Part shown: positions 1 through 7,186 of the stretch, one piece after another
How the letters are laid out: each line of letters opens with the position of its first letter
Position numbering within the stretch: position 1 is the stretch's first letter
NCBI GenBank assembly: GCA_025354385.1
Contig: JANXMZ010000008.1
Coordinates: 1-62,590, forward strand
Direction of reading: 5' to 3'
DNA length: 62,590 bases
From: Bacteroidota bacterium
GTDB lineage: Bacteria > Bacteroidota > Bacteroidia > NS11-12g > UBA955
Position numbers and translations under genes: made by a program
Notes under the pieces: model-generated
Databases searched by the model: none
The model's input: the letters and a program-made list of their open reading frames with translations, nothing else
What the model was told of the DNA's origin: nothing

Positions 1-43
1 TATGCTCGTGAGAGCGCCTTCGGCTTAGTTGGCTACCTTTTTT
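1..43 (+). repeat. Copy 1 of a ~40-bp diverged direct repeat
   Basis: It starts tatgctcgtgagagcgcc and ends in a T-rich run. It matches 370-411 with a few substitutions and a short indel. The core GCCTTCGGC can form a tiny hairpin. The window begins inside or at this copy, so its left boundary is unknown. Confidence 0.6.
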
Positions 44-234
44 GGCACCACGGAGTAGCATTGATGCCATAAAAAGGAATTAAAATATCAATAATGAACT
101 TCTCTCATGAAGCGCAGCGGAATAAAAAAAGGTAGAAATAAATTAAAACATTTAATCATATAAGTTAGGAATAAGAAATAGATTTAATCAAATGTTGGAT
201 AATGAGTTGATAAGGATTAACTAAATAGTAATGA

Positions 235-368
235 AAAAAAGAAATTGTGAAAACGAATCTGCGAGCTGGGTCCACGCATGCATAAAAATTTCTTTTTGTC
301 GGCCATGAAGTGTGAGCCTGTGCGAGAAGACCAATTGAAATTTTCAATGCGTGGTGGGTTTTTTTTTC
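235..368 (+). ncRNA. Candidate structured non-coding RNA with terminator-like end
   Basis: On the plus strand CCACGCAT (272-279) pairs exactly with ATGCGTGG (347-354). After a small internal loop AAAATTTC (285-292) pairs exactly with GAAATTTT (337-344). TTGTC (296-300) can pair with GACCAA (329-334) with one bulged base, and GGC (301-303) with GCC (316-318). A run of nine T at 359-367 follows three bases after the stem side, like a Rho-independent terminator. The long interrupted rod with a terminal loop resembles small regulatory RNAs in general, but I do not recognise the family. The 5' end is uncertain, as I found no clear TAnnTTTG box upstream. Pairing also works on the minus strand, which ends in a T-rich run near 240, so orientation is inferred from the better T tract. 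Confidence 0.45.
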
Positions 369-369
369 G

Positions 370-411
370 CTATGCTCATGAGAACGCCTTCGGCTAAGGT
401 GCTACTTTTTT
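370..411 (+). repeat. Copy 2 of the ~40-bp diverged direct repeat
   Basis: It starts tatgctcatgagaacgcc and matches 1-43. It directly follows the T tract of the RNA candidate, so the RNA and the repeat may be one repeating unit. Confidence 0.6.
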
Positions 412-710
412 GCCCAAACAAAACCATGCAGTAGCAGCAAATCTATATTAGAAGAGAGAAAATAATTATTGATTACTTATAATTCAATTTGTTAGTTTGC
501 TTATCCTGAAGTTAAGATTAGTTTAATTCATAGATATAGATAGTAATCTAATCCATTATTTTTTATTTAATTTTAGCTTACTATATCCACTCACCTACCA
601 TTTCTGTTTATTTACCTACTTTTCAATTCAAACCACCTAATAACATTTGTAACTTATTGAAATTCAACCTTAGTTTGCATCATTCAATCACAATTAAATA
701 AAATAGTAAT

Positions 711-1463
711 ATGGATAATTTAAACAATCAGGAACCAATAAAGAGAAATGATAATGGAAAGCAACTGGCCGGATTTATTCTGGTACTGGTAGGCGCCACT
801 TTCTTAAGTCGCCAAATGGGCGTGGTATTGCCACATTGGTTTTTTAGTTGGCCCATGTTTATGATTGCCATTGGTCTTTATATTGGCGCCAAAAGTCAGT
901 TTCGTAAACCTGGATGGCTCATTGTATCATTAATTGGTGGTGTGTTTTTAGCCGATGAGTTTCTAGATAACATTAGCATTACGGAATACTTTTGGCCAGT
1001 CTTTATCATCGCTGCCGGCCTTTACATGATTTTTGGTCGCGATAAGAAATGGAGCCGCAACAGTCCCAATGATACGAATAACCATACTACTAACAGCAGT
1101 GTAAATGGATCCGAAACCAATAACGAAGATTTTTTTGATACCGTGGCAGTATTTGGTGGTATTCGCAAGAATATAATCTCTAAAGATTTTAAAGGTGGAG
1201 AAATAGTATGCATTTTCAGCGGTGCAGAAATTAATTTAACCCAAGCAGAATTTAACGGAACAATTGTGCTAGACATTACCAATATTTTTGGAGGTACTAA
1301 GTTAATTATTCCTGCCAATTGGAAAATACGTTCGGAAATAGTGGCTATACTGGGAGGTATTGATGATAAACGAATGCAACAAGCCACCATTAGCAATGAC
1401 GATAACGTACTAGTAATAAAAGGAACAACTATTTTAGGAGGTATTGAAATTAAAAGTTTTTAA
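711..1463 (+). CDS. LiaF-like membrane protein (LiaI/LiaF-type TM region + LiaF C-terminal domain)
   Basis: This 250-residue protein has about four hydrophobic helices (roughly residues 19-36, 43-60, 68-85 and 93-109). An Asn/Thr-rich linker follows, then a C-terminal beta-rich domain (about 140-250) with repeated glycine motifs such as VFGGI, IFSGAE and ILGGI, typical of the LiaF C-terminal family. In Firmicutes LiaF restrains a cell-envelope stress two-component system. Here the gene heads an operon that ends in a LytS-type kinase and a LytTR regulator, so an envelope-sensing or accessory role is a reasonable inference. The broken DUF4288 gene starts only 10 bp after the stop. Family assignment is confident; the precise role is not known. 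Confidence 0.85.
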   Translation: MDNLNNQEPIKRNDNGKQLAGFILVLVGATFLSRQMGVVLPHWFFSWPMFMIAIGLYIGAKSQFRKPGWLIVSLIGGVFLADEFLDNISITEYFWPVFIIAAGLYMIFGRDKKWSRNSPNDTNNHTTNSSVNGSETNNEDFFDTVAVFGGIRKNIISKDFKGGEIVCIFSGAEINLTQAEFNGTIVLDITNIFGGTKLIIPANWKIRSEIVAILGGIDDKRMQQATISNDDNVLVIKGTTILGGIEIKSF

Positions 1464-1473
1464 TCATTGAATT

Positions 1474-1827
1474 ATGCAATCATTTGTTGCCAAAATACTG
1501 TTCAAAATTGAGGTAGCCAATCATAAAATGGCCGAACAATTTGAAGAATTAACAGTTCTTATTGAAGCCGACAATAAACAGAATGCTTAACAAAAAGCAG
1601 TAGCGATTGGGCAGCAAAACGAAGATGAATTTCTGAACTGCAATAAGAACAAGGTACTCTGGAAACTGCAAGGCATTACACATCTTTTTAAACTCAATAC
1701 ATTAACCCATGGAAGTGTTCTATTTTCGGAATTAAAAGATGATTATTCCGATGAACAAAAAACCATAATGGGACAAAAAATTGACAAAATAATAGAAGAG
1801 TTTAAAACGACATTACAAACCTCATAA
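1474..1827 (+). pseudogene. DUF4288-family protein, interrupted by an in-frame TAA
   Basis: Reading from ATG 1474 gives 38 residues beginning MQSFVAKILFKIEV, then TAA at 1588-1590. The same frame then stays open for 78 more codons and ends at TAA 1825-1827, directly against the next ATG. The joined 117-codon product has the DUF4288 layout: an N-terminal strand, 'A..IG..NEDEF' after the break, 'KVLWKLQGI' in the middle and a helical C-terminus. There is no ATG, GTG or TTG that would restart translation just after the stop. One substitution (for example GAA or CAA to TAA) explains it. Alternatives are a sequencing error or read-through. The gene lies between the liaF-like and kinase genes and keeps perfect operon spacing. 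Confidence 0.75.
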
Positions 1828-2865
1828 ATGAATCAAAACAGCGCATCCTCAAAAAGCTTTTTTGCTGGCTACACCCTGCTATGGCTAATATGGATGGGCT
1901 TACACTTTTTAATTTTAACATACAATGGTTTTTCAATATTTACAGCTGCTACTGATAGTCTTATCAGCAATCTTTTATTATTTCTTATCTGTTTAATTAT
2001 TACCAATATTTTAAGAATATATCAACCCGGTAAAAACAGCTCCAAATACTTGGTTTTTTGGTGCCTTATATTGGGCATAAAATGGTTTGTAATTGTAAAA
2101 TATTTGATACCCTGTTGCCTTTCGGAAGATGGCCCCTTTCTAGAACTTTTTCATGCCACTTTACTGCTTCGTTTTACGCTTGCATTGTTCTTAATTGGTG
2201 GTAGTATATTAATGATGTGGGTATGGCAAAATGCAAAAAACCAAAAGGAAGAAAACGAAAGACATTTCCAATCCATCCAATTGGCTAAAGATGCAGAATT
2301 AGCAACCCTTAGGCAACAATTGCAACCCCATTTTTTATTTAATAGTTTAAATTCTATTAGCGCCTTGGCTGGCTCCAAACCACAGGAAGCGCGGCAAATG
2401 ATACAACAATTATCCGATTTTTTAAGAGGTACTTTAAGAAAAGATGATGCCAACTTAACGCCCTTAAGCGAGGAGCTCAATCACCTTAAATTATACTTAG
2501 ATATTGAGAAAGTGCGCTTCGGTTATCGATTAAAAACTACCTTTGAAATTGCCGAAAATTGCAACGCTTTGTTACTGCCTCCGCTGCTATTGCAGCCCAT
2601 CGTAGAAAATGCCATTAAATTTGGTTTATACGATACCATTGGCGAAGTAACCATCACCATTAAAGCCAACGAATTAAACAATGATTTAATTATAGAGGTA
2701 ATGAACCCCTATGATACAGATAGCAGCGGACCAAAAGGCGTTGGTTTTGGTTTAAGCTCGCTGCAACGCAGATTATACTTGATATACAATCGCCCCGATT
2801 TATTGAAAACCAGAACAGATAATACACTTTTTATCACCACCCTACTTATCCCACAAACTGTATGA
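1828..2865 (+). CDS. LytS/YehU-type sensor histidine kinase
   Basis: This 345-residue membrane kinase has about four N-terminal transmembrane helices (near 15-35, 44-61, 74-94, 112-133). A short coiled region (135-165) leads to the His_kinase domain, with the phospho-acceptor box QLQPHFLFNSLNSI (His168). The HATPase part shows the N box PPLLLQPIVENAIKFG (Asn261) and a glycine box GVGFGLSSLQRRL (about 304-316). It should autophosphorylate and pass phosphate to the LytTR regulator encoded next, whose ATG overlaps its stop by 4 bp. The start ATG abuts the stop of the broken DUF4288 gene. There is no obvious extracytoplasmic sensor domain, so the signal is probably perceived in the membrane or through partners such as the LiaF-like protein. 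Confidence 0.93.
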   Translation: MNQNSASSKSFFAGYTLLWLIWMGLHFLILTYNGFSIFTAATDSLISNLLLFLICLIITNILRIYQPGKNSSKYLVFWCLILGIKWFVIVKYLIPCCLSEDGPFLELFHATLLLRFTLALFLIGGSILMMWVWQNAKNQKEENERHFQSIQLAKDAELATLRQQLQPHFLFNSLNSISALAGSKPQEARQMIQQLSDFLRGTLRKDDANLTPLSEELNHLKLYLDIEKVRFGYRLKTTFEIAENCNALLLPPLLLQPIVENAIKFGLYDTIGEVTITIKANELNNDLIIEVMNPYDTDSSGPKGVGFGLSSLQRRLYLIYNRPDLLKTRTDNTLFITTLLIPQTV

Positions 2866-3605
2866 TAAAAGTAATATTAATAGACGATGAGCCTCTTGCC
2901 CGCAGCCTAGTAGCCGAGTATTTACTAACCCACCCAGATATCATAATTGTGCAGCAATGTAACGATGGGTTCGAAGGGGTAAAAGCCATACAAGTCCATC
3001 AACCTGACTTAATTTTCTTAGACATACAAATGCCCAAGCTAAATGGTTTCGAAATGCTTGAACTGCTTGAAAATGCTCCAAAGGTTATATTTACTACTGC
3101 TTTCGATGAGTATGCCCTAAAGGCATTTGAGACGAATGCAGTAGATTATCTTTTAAAACCCTTTAGCAAGGAGCGGTTCGATCAAGCTTTAAAAAAATGC
3201 TTACTGGAAAAAGAAAACCCCAACCAAGCCATGGCCCAAGTAGCCCTGCACAATACAAATGCCAAGCAACCTGAGGAAAGCAGCCGCATAGTGGTAAAAG
3301 TAAATGGTGTAATTAAAATTGTACCTGTGCACGAGGTTATGTATATGGAGGCTTATGATGATTATGTGAAAATTTACACCGAGCAAGCCTGCCATGTAAA
3401 AAAGAAAACCATGGCTTGGTACGAAAAATCCTTAGACCCCAAAAATTTTGTGCGCATACACCGCTCCTATATTATTAACCTAGCCTACCTTACCAAGCTA
3501 GAGCAAACCGATAAAGAAAGTTACAATGCCATACTTAAAAACGGCCATGCCCTAGCCTTAAGCCGCAGTGGGTATGGATTGCTGAAGGAGAGGTTAGGGA
3601 TTTAA
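2862..3605 (+). CDS. LytTR-family response regulator
   Basis: This 247-residue regulator has a receiver domain (about 1-120) with acidic pocket DDE at 8-10, phospho-acceptor Asp54 in FLDIQMP and the conserved Lys99 in LLKP. A LytTR DNA-binding domain follows (about 140-245), with the usual 'MYMEAYDDYVKIYT' and 'FVRIHRSYIINL' blocks. It is translationally coupled to the kinase gene by the overlap ATGA. It is the expected output of the upstream kinase. LytTR proteins bind paired direct repeats; I did not identify a target motif upstream of 711. Confidence 0.95.
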   Translation: MIKVILIDDEPLARSLVAEYLLTHPDIIIVQQCNDGFEGVKAIQVHQPDLIFLDIQMPKLNGFEMLELLENAPKVIFTTAFDEYALKAFETNAVDYLLKPFSKERFDQALKKCLLEKENPNQAMAQVALHNTNAKQPEESSRIVVKVNGVIKIVPVHEVMYMEAYDDYVKIYTEQACHVKKKTMAWYEKSLDPKNFVRIHRSYIINLAYLTKLEQTDKESYNAILKNGHALALSRSGYGLLKERLGI

Positions 3606-4005
3606 ACCCGATTATCCGTTGAGGCTTCTTCCTGCTATCCGCTATGGGTTAGCATCTATCTGCATGTGTTTGCTTATTGTCTTGCAGGGGCTTCCTGCCG
3701 GTCGCCCTGCTCGCCAAGCATACACCATGCCGCTATTCGCTACCCTGCCGCTACTATCAGGCGCAGTGGCCAACCGCATAATTTCGTTTTTTTATCAATA
3801 CCCTTTTCAAGTGTCCACTTTGCAAAACCCAGTTTTACGCTTTTTTTATTCCTCTTTAATACTTTGCTTTACAAACAATACTAAAAATAAATCGACACAA
3901 AATAGCGTCCATCCACCCAAAAAATGGTAGATAAATGCTATAAATAACGGTTATAAATAAGTTATGTACTATGTTATGGCGACGCAAGCAACACCCAAAT
4001 AAACA
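3606..4005. repeat. 400-bp intergenic patch with GC-rich repeat units
   Basis: From 3619 to 3780 the sequence is clearly richer in G+C than its surroundings and has two related units. GGCTTCTTCCTGC (3623-3635) with CTATCCGCTA (3635-3644) recurs as GGCTTCCTGC (3689-3698) with CTATTCGCTA (3733-3742). Two overlapping open frames here look like shadows of the repeat: low-complexity translations without family features. From 3930 to 4005 the sequence is AT-rich, carries a direct repeat (tataaata / ttataaata around ACGG) and GTTATG twice (3961, 3973), and runs into the ATG at 4006. I read it as a repetitive or cassette-boundary element, not a gene. Confidence 0.5.
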
Positions 4006-4728
4006 ATGATAAAAAAGGTATTCATATATTGTTTTGACAAATGGTGGCGACCAGTGTTGTTTTTTCTTTTTATCGCTGGACTTGTGATAATGAACAGCGA
4101 ACTGAATATCCGCTTTCTTAAAAAACCATTAGACTTTCTTGCTAATGTTTCAATTGTTGTTCTTCTAATTTCATTCTGTTATCAATTGTACAAAGGACGG
4201 TATTTGAAGGGCTTCATTAATTTATTCATTCTATTCGTGACAGGCGTTGTTTCTATAATGGTGACAATGATTGACGGAGACCATTGGGCTGACGACTTAA
4301 AAATACCGACTGGCATCCAAATTGAAAACCCTGTAAATATGGACAGTTATACAAGATCTGACAGTATGCTAAAACTCAATAAAGTTCAGGCAGACCTCGT
4401 TCTTTATAACTCAGACCAACCAGGAATGTATGAGTATGACTTCTGGACGGGGGAAATTGAAAGCGGAACTATTTATTTAAAAGCATTTGAAATTACTCAA
4501 GAGGAAGACCTCTCACCGGACAATGTAAAAAAAAACAGTAAAATTTCAATTAGTAATTCATCTGACAGCATAACAAGATTTAGTTCGACAAGAAACTTTA
4601 CAATTTATGAAGGCGATTGGGGTAAATTTTATGCTGCAAGGTTTGAAGTATGGTTCAAGCCAACCACTAGTGTACAAGAAAGAAAGATATTTCAGAAGAA
4701 TTTTAAAATAGAAGGATGGATGCACTGA
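4006..4728 (+). CDS. Hypothetical three-helix membrane protein, probably horizontally acquired
   Basis: This 240-residue protein has three hydrophobic helices in its first 90 residues (about 15-30, 43-62, 70-89). A soluble, probably extracytoplasmic, domain follows (about 90-240) with many Asp, Ser and Tyr residues. I recognise no family. Its codon use is unlike its neighbours: 14 of 15 Asp codons are GAC, whereas nearby genes favour GAT. It is bordered on both sides by repeat-like sequence (3606-4005 and 4751-4880). Together these suggest a transferred gene, possibly cassette-like. Function unknown; I would not guess one. Confidence 0.7.
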   Translation: MIKKVFIYCFDKWWRPVLFFLFIAGLVIMNSELNIRFLKKPLDFLANVSIVVLLISFCYQLYKGRYLKGFINLFILFVTGVVSIMVTMIDGDHWADDLKIPTGIQIENPVNMDSYTRSDSMLKLNKVQADLVLYNSDQPGMYEYDFWTGEIESGTIYLKAFEITQEEDLSPDNVKKNSKISISNSSDSITRFSSTRNFTIYEGDWGKFYAARFEVWFKPTTSVQERKIFQKNFKIEGWMH

Positions 4729-4761
4729 CAAGAACCACAGCAACAGCAGATTTGCAATAGG

Positions 4762-4876
4762 CGGGGTTTAGCTTCGCTGACTTTCAGTTCGTGCTCCACA
4801 GACAGTTTTGTGATAGCCGAAAGTTTTGTGCTCCGCATCAAGCTCAAAGGTAAAATCCCCTCCATCGCAAACCCCG
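4762..4876. repeat. Imperfect inverted-repeat element, attC-like in layout
   Basis: Its 8-bp terminal arms are exact (4762-4769 and 4869-4876), with internal direct repeats. It lies 34 bp after the stop of the foreign-looking gene at 4006-4728. No other copy of the same length was found in the window. Confidence 0.5.
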
Positions 4877-4912
4877 TAACGTCAGACTGTCCAAAAACCA
4901 TCAAACATTGAA

Positions 4913-4920
4913 TATATTTG
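4913..4920 (+). promoter_or_regulatory. -7 box TATATTTG, probable promoter of the zinc-ribbon gene
   Basis: It matches TAnnTTTG exactly and lies 123 nt before the ATG at 5044, leaving a long leader. No clear -33 TTTG is placed at the usual distance. Confidence 0.4.
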
Positions 4921-5043
4921 CACCCGGTCTTTATAAAAACCCAATTATTCAATAGAAATAAAACGAATTTTAGCTTTTAATTACACTTGTAATAAGAAAC
5001 CCAAAACAATACTAGCACGACAAATAAATAACATTAAACAAAT

Positions 5044-5322
5044 ATGACACAACAAACTTACAAAAATTGCCAAAGTTGCGGAATACCTTTAAACAAAGAT
5101 CAACAAGGTGGCGGAACAGAAAAAGATGGAACTAAAAGCCTTAAATATTGTAGTTATTGTTACGCCAATGGCACATTTAAAAGTGGCAATGTAACACTGA
5201 AAGAATTTTCCGAATTATCAAGAAAAGAAATGGTTCAAGGTGGACATAATAAAATTTTTGCTTGGCTTTTTTCACGATCATTTATGCTTGGACATTTAGA
5301 ACGTTGGACCAATAAAAAATAA
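5044..5322 (+). CDS. Small zinc-ribbon domain protein
   Basis: This 92-residue protein opens with CQSCGIPL (Cys9, Cys12) and has CSYCYANG (Cys36, Cys39), together a four-cysteine zinc site. The 'GTEKDGTKSLKYC' segment between them is typical of the putative zinc ribbon family (Pfam Zn_ribbon_2 as I recall it). The second half is helical and basic. Members are often annotated as transcriptional-regulator-like, but the function is unknown. The gene stands alone between the repeat elements at 4762-4876 and 5453-5528, so it may be a second cargo gene of the accessory patch. Confidence 0.82.
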   Translation: MTQQTYKNCQSCGIPLNKDQQGGGTEKDGTKSLKYCSYCYANGTFKSGNVTLKEFSELSRKEMVQGGHNKIFAWLFSRSFMLGHLERWTNKK

Positions 5323-5452
5323 ATAAAAATAGACGATATTTTAAAAAGCAAAGCGCAAAAACCGAAATAAAAAGAGACCATTGATAAATGGACTTTTTAC
5401 CTCTAATTGCCGATAAATGAACTTTGATACTGTACCGTTTCAATGGTATATT

Positions 5453-5528
5453 TAGGTGGGGTTCAAAACCACTTATTCAAAAATGCGTTATGCTACAATG
5501 TTCACAAAATTGCTGAGTAACCCACCTA
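5453..5528. repeat. Inverted repeat around a GTTATGC motif
   Basis: TAGGTGGG(G)TT (5453-5463) and AACCCACCTA (5519-5528) are inverted with a single bulged G. The sequence between contains gcgttatgctac. It is similar in kind to the GTTATG sequence before the gene at 4006, and may mark the right edge of the accessory patch. Confidence 0.4.
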
Positions 5529-5582
5529 TCGACAGTACAAATTTCTTAAATGTCAAAAGAAAAATTATTGCTTGAAACTTAG

Positions 5583-5590
5583 TATTTTTG
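5583..5590 (+). promoter_or_regulatory. -7 box TATTTTTG before the secreted protein at 5603
   Basis: It is an exact TAnnTTTG match ending 12 nt before ATG 5603. Because the in-frame TTG at 5588 is part of this box, the start at 5603 is preferred. Confidence 0.6.
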
Positions 5591-5602
5591 CCCAAATACA
5601 AT

Positions 5603-6124
5603 ATGAAAAAAATATTTGCCATCGCTCTTCTAATGTTTGTTTTTACTTTAATTAAAGCTGGAAACGCAGATACCATCCGCATTAATTCTATTGATCAAAC
5701 AATAACCGTAGGTTCACTTATCATTAAAAAAGGGAGCACCATAGAGAGCTTAAAATCTTTGCTTGGAACCCCTACCAAAGTTACCTCTATTGGTGGCTTA
5801 GATCGTAGATATATTTACGATGACTTGGGCATTGCATTTGAAGCCAATGAAGATGGCAAAACTTTTTCAGCCATTACCGTAAATTATAATTGGGATGGTG
5901 ATAAAAAAGTAGCCAGCGGCAAATTCAAAGGGGTACTATTGGTGGATGGTTTTGCAATTAACGAGAGCATGAAAGGCGAAGATATCAGCAAAAACACCAA
6001 GATAAAAGGTCTAACCTGCATGGGCACTTTAATGTGCATGACAGACCCAAAGGCCAAAGGCTTAATGGTATTAATAGGGTTTCAAAGTAATAAAATAACT
6101 CAAATAGGGTTTGGTGTTAAATAA
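5603..6124 (+). CDS. Secreted hypothetical protein
   Basis: This 173-residue protein has a clear signal peptide (MKKIFAIALLMFVFTLIKAG, cleavage likely near residue 20). The rest is predicted beta-rich, with the segment 'LKSLLGTPTKV...RRYIYDDLGIAF', which resembles small periplasmic or surface proteins seen in Bacteroidota, but I cannot name the family with certainty. I chose ATG 5603 over the upstream in-frame TTG because that TTG is within the promoter box. No operon partner: the next gene is convergent. Function unknown. Confidence 0.75.
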   Translation: MKKIFAIALLMFVFTLIKAGNADTIRINSIDQTITVGSLIIKKGSTIESLKSLLGTPTKVTSIGGLDRRYIYDDLGIAFEANEDGKTFSAITVNYNWDGDKKVASGKFKGVLLVDGFAINESMKGEDISKNTKIKGLTCMGTLMCMTDPKAKGLMVLIGFQSNKITQIGFGVK

Positions 6125-6189
6125 GGTTAAAGAAAATTATACCGAAAGGTCTCCCAACCTACCTTGTTTATTCCCATTATCTAGACTCC

Positions 6190-6597
6190 TTATCCTCTTA
6201 TTAGCTCCATTAAATTATCTGGCTTTGCAACCACATTAAATCCAAATTTTTGATAAAGATAATGCGCATCTGTAGTGGCAAGTCTCCATACCCTAATGTC
6301 TTTGAGTTTATTATGGTTCAAAATATAATTCATTAATTGTTTTGAGTAACCCTTGCCTCTATAACTTTCAGTAATAAACAAATCTAATATATACGCAAAT
6401 AGCGCATAGTCGGTAACTACGCGGGCATAACCAATTTGCATATTTTGGAAATAAACTCCAAAATTTAATGAATTGTTTATGCAGGTTTGCATTGTCTCTT
6501 TTGTTCTGCCTTTTGCCCAATATGAATTTGAAATAAACCCGTTAATAAAGTCTAAATCCAACCTATTATTATCTACGGCTATCTCTATTTTATTCAT
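6190..6597 (-). CDS. GNAT-family N-acetyltransferase
   Basis: This 135-residue protein has the GNAT fold signature. The acetyl-CoA loop RGKGYS (residues 80-85) follows the beta-strand 'YILDLFITESY', and the C-terminal 'HYLYQKFGFNVV' block closes the domain. The substrate is unknown. Bacteroidota paralogues of this compact type act on small molecules or protein N-termini. It is transcribed away from the VOC and DinB genes only in the sense of being downstream of them on the same strand, separated by 118 bp, so co-transcription is uncertain. Confidence 0.88.
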   Translation of the reverse strand: MNKIEIAVDNNRLDLDFINGFISNSYWAKGRTKETMQTCINNSLNFGVYFQNMQIGYARVVTDYALFAYILDLFITESYRGKGYSKQLMNYILNHNKLKDIRVWRLATTDAHYLYQKFGFNVVAKPDNLMELIRG

Positions 6598-6715
6598 ATT
6601 TTTTTAAGAATCAGTGCTTTTCTATTTCATTTTCTTTAACATTCCCACTTCTTTATCATTTTTTTAAATTTGTTTGTTTCAGAAATGAGATTCTATTTGA
6701 AGTAATAATTTCAAA

Positions 6716-7099
6716 CTACTCACTATCGCTGGGTTCCCAAAGCTGAATTTTGTTTCCTTCCATATCTATAATATGAACAAACTTGCCGTAATCGGAAGGC
6801 TCTATAGTATCTACAATGGTTACACCTTCTTTTTTTAATTCTTCTACCAATGCTTCCAAATTATCTACACGGTAATTAATCATAAAGTCTTTTGCAGAGG
6901 GTTCGAAGTATTTTGTACTTTCGGCAAAAGCGCTCCATTGTGTAGCACCTTTCTTAGTTGGGTCGGATTCTTCGCGCCATTCAAATGTGGCACCCCAATC
7001 GTTAGTATCTAATCCAAGATGGGTTTTGTACCATTCGTTCATTTTTTTGGGGTCTTTGCATTTAAAGAAAATACCGCCAATGCCTGTTACTTTTTTCAT
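6716..7099 (-). CDS. VOC-family (glyoxalase/bleomycin-resistance-like) protein
   Basis: This 127-residue single-domain VOC protein shows the paired beta-alpha-beta-beta-beta modules: 'IGGIFFKCKDPKKMNEWYKTHLGL' at the N-terminus and 'GKFVHIIDMEGNKIQLWEP' at the C-terminus, with the usual Glu. Members bind a metal and carry out lyase, dioxygenase or sequestration reactions. The substrate cannot be inferred from sequence. It lies between the GNAT and DinB genes on the same strand, a common type of small-gene neighbourhood in this phylum. Confidence 0.9.
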   Translation of the reverse strand: MKKVTGIGGIFFKCKDPKKMNEWYKTHLGLDTNDWGATFEWREESDPTKKGATQWSAFAESTKYFEPSAKDFMINYRVDNLEALVEELKKEGVTIVDTIEPSDYGKFVHIIDMEGNKIQLWEPSDSE

Positions 7100-7186
7100 A
7101 TTGTTATTGTAATTTGTAATTATTTTTTTAGTGCTGAACCCTTAAGAAAATTGCATTTAGATTACCAGCAAAGTACCTATTTATAT

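Larger units (their letters stand above)
1..710. other. 710-bp non-coding region with repeats and a candidate RNA
   Basis: I see no convincing protein gene here. A 60-codon minus-strand frame at 165-347 overlaps the candidate structured RNA and has no family resemblance or start context. The stretch holds two copies of a ~40-bp repeat (1-43 and 370-411), the RNA candidate between them (235-368), and AT-rich sequence from 412 to 710 that leads to the liaF-like gene. A near-consensus -7 box (TTAGTTTG, about 671-678) lies about 33 nt before the ATG at 711, with a TTTG about 20 nt upstream of it. Confidence 0.6.
4729..5043. other. Intergenic region with a cassette-like inverted-repeat element and a promoter
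   Basis: CGGGGTTT (4762-4769) is inverted as AAACCCCG (4869-4876). Between the arms are three imperfect copies of a unit resembling 'a(g/c)AGTTtTGTGcTcC' (about 4782-4797, 4801-4812, 4818-4834). A minus-strand open frame across the element (4692-4952) looks like a shadow. From 4913 a TATATTTG box precedes the zinc-ribbon gene. From memory, similar long elements flank foreign-looking genes in other Bacteroidota. It does not match the canonical attC core GTTRRRY/RYYYAAC. Confidence 0.5.

Noticed and set aside
165..347. 60-codon minus-strand frame in the first intergenic region
   Set aside because: It overlaps the structured RNA candidate, has no family resemblance and no -7 box or start context.
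3619..3930. Two plus-strand frames (103 and 72 codons) after the LytTR gene
   Set aside because: They run through GC-rich repeats and overlap in different frames. The translations are low-complexity and lack protein features.
4762..4876. Canonical integron attC site
   Set aside because: The core sites GTTRRRY and RYYYAAC are not present at the arms, and no integron integrase is in the window.
4692..4952. 86-codon minus-strand frame over the inverted-repeat element
   Set aside because: It is a shadow of the repeat; the translation follows its direct repeats rather than a protein family.
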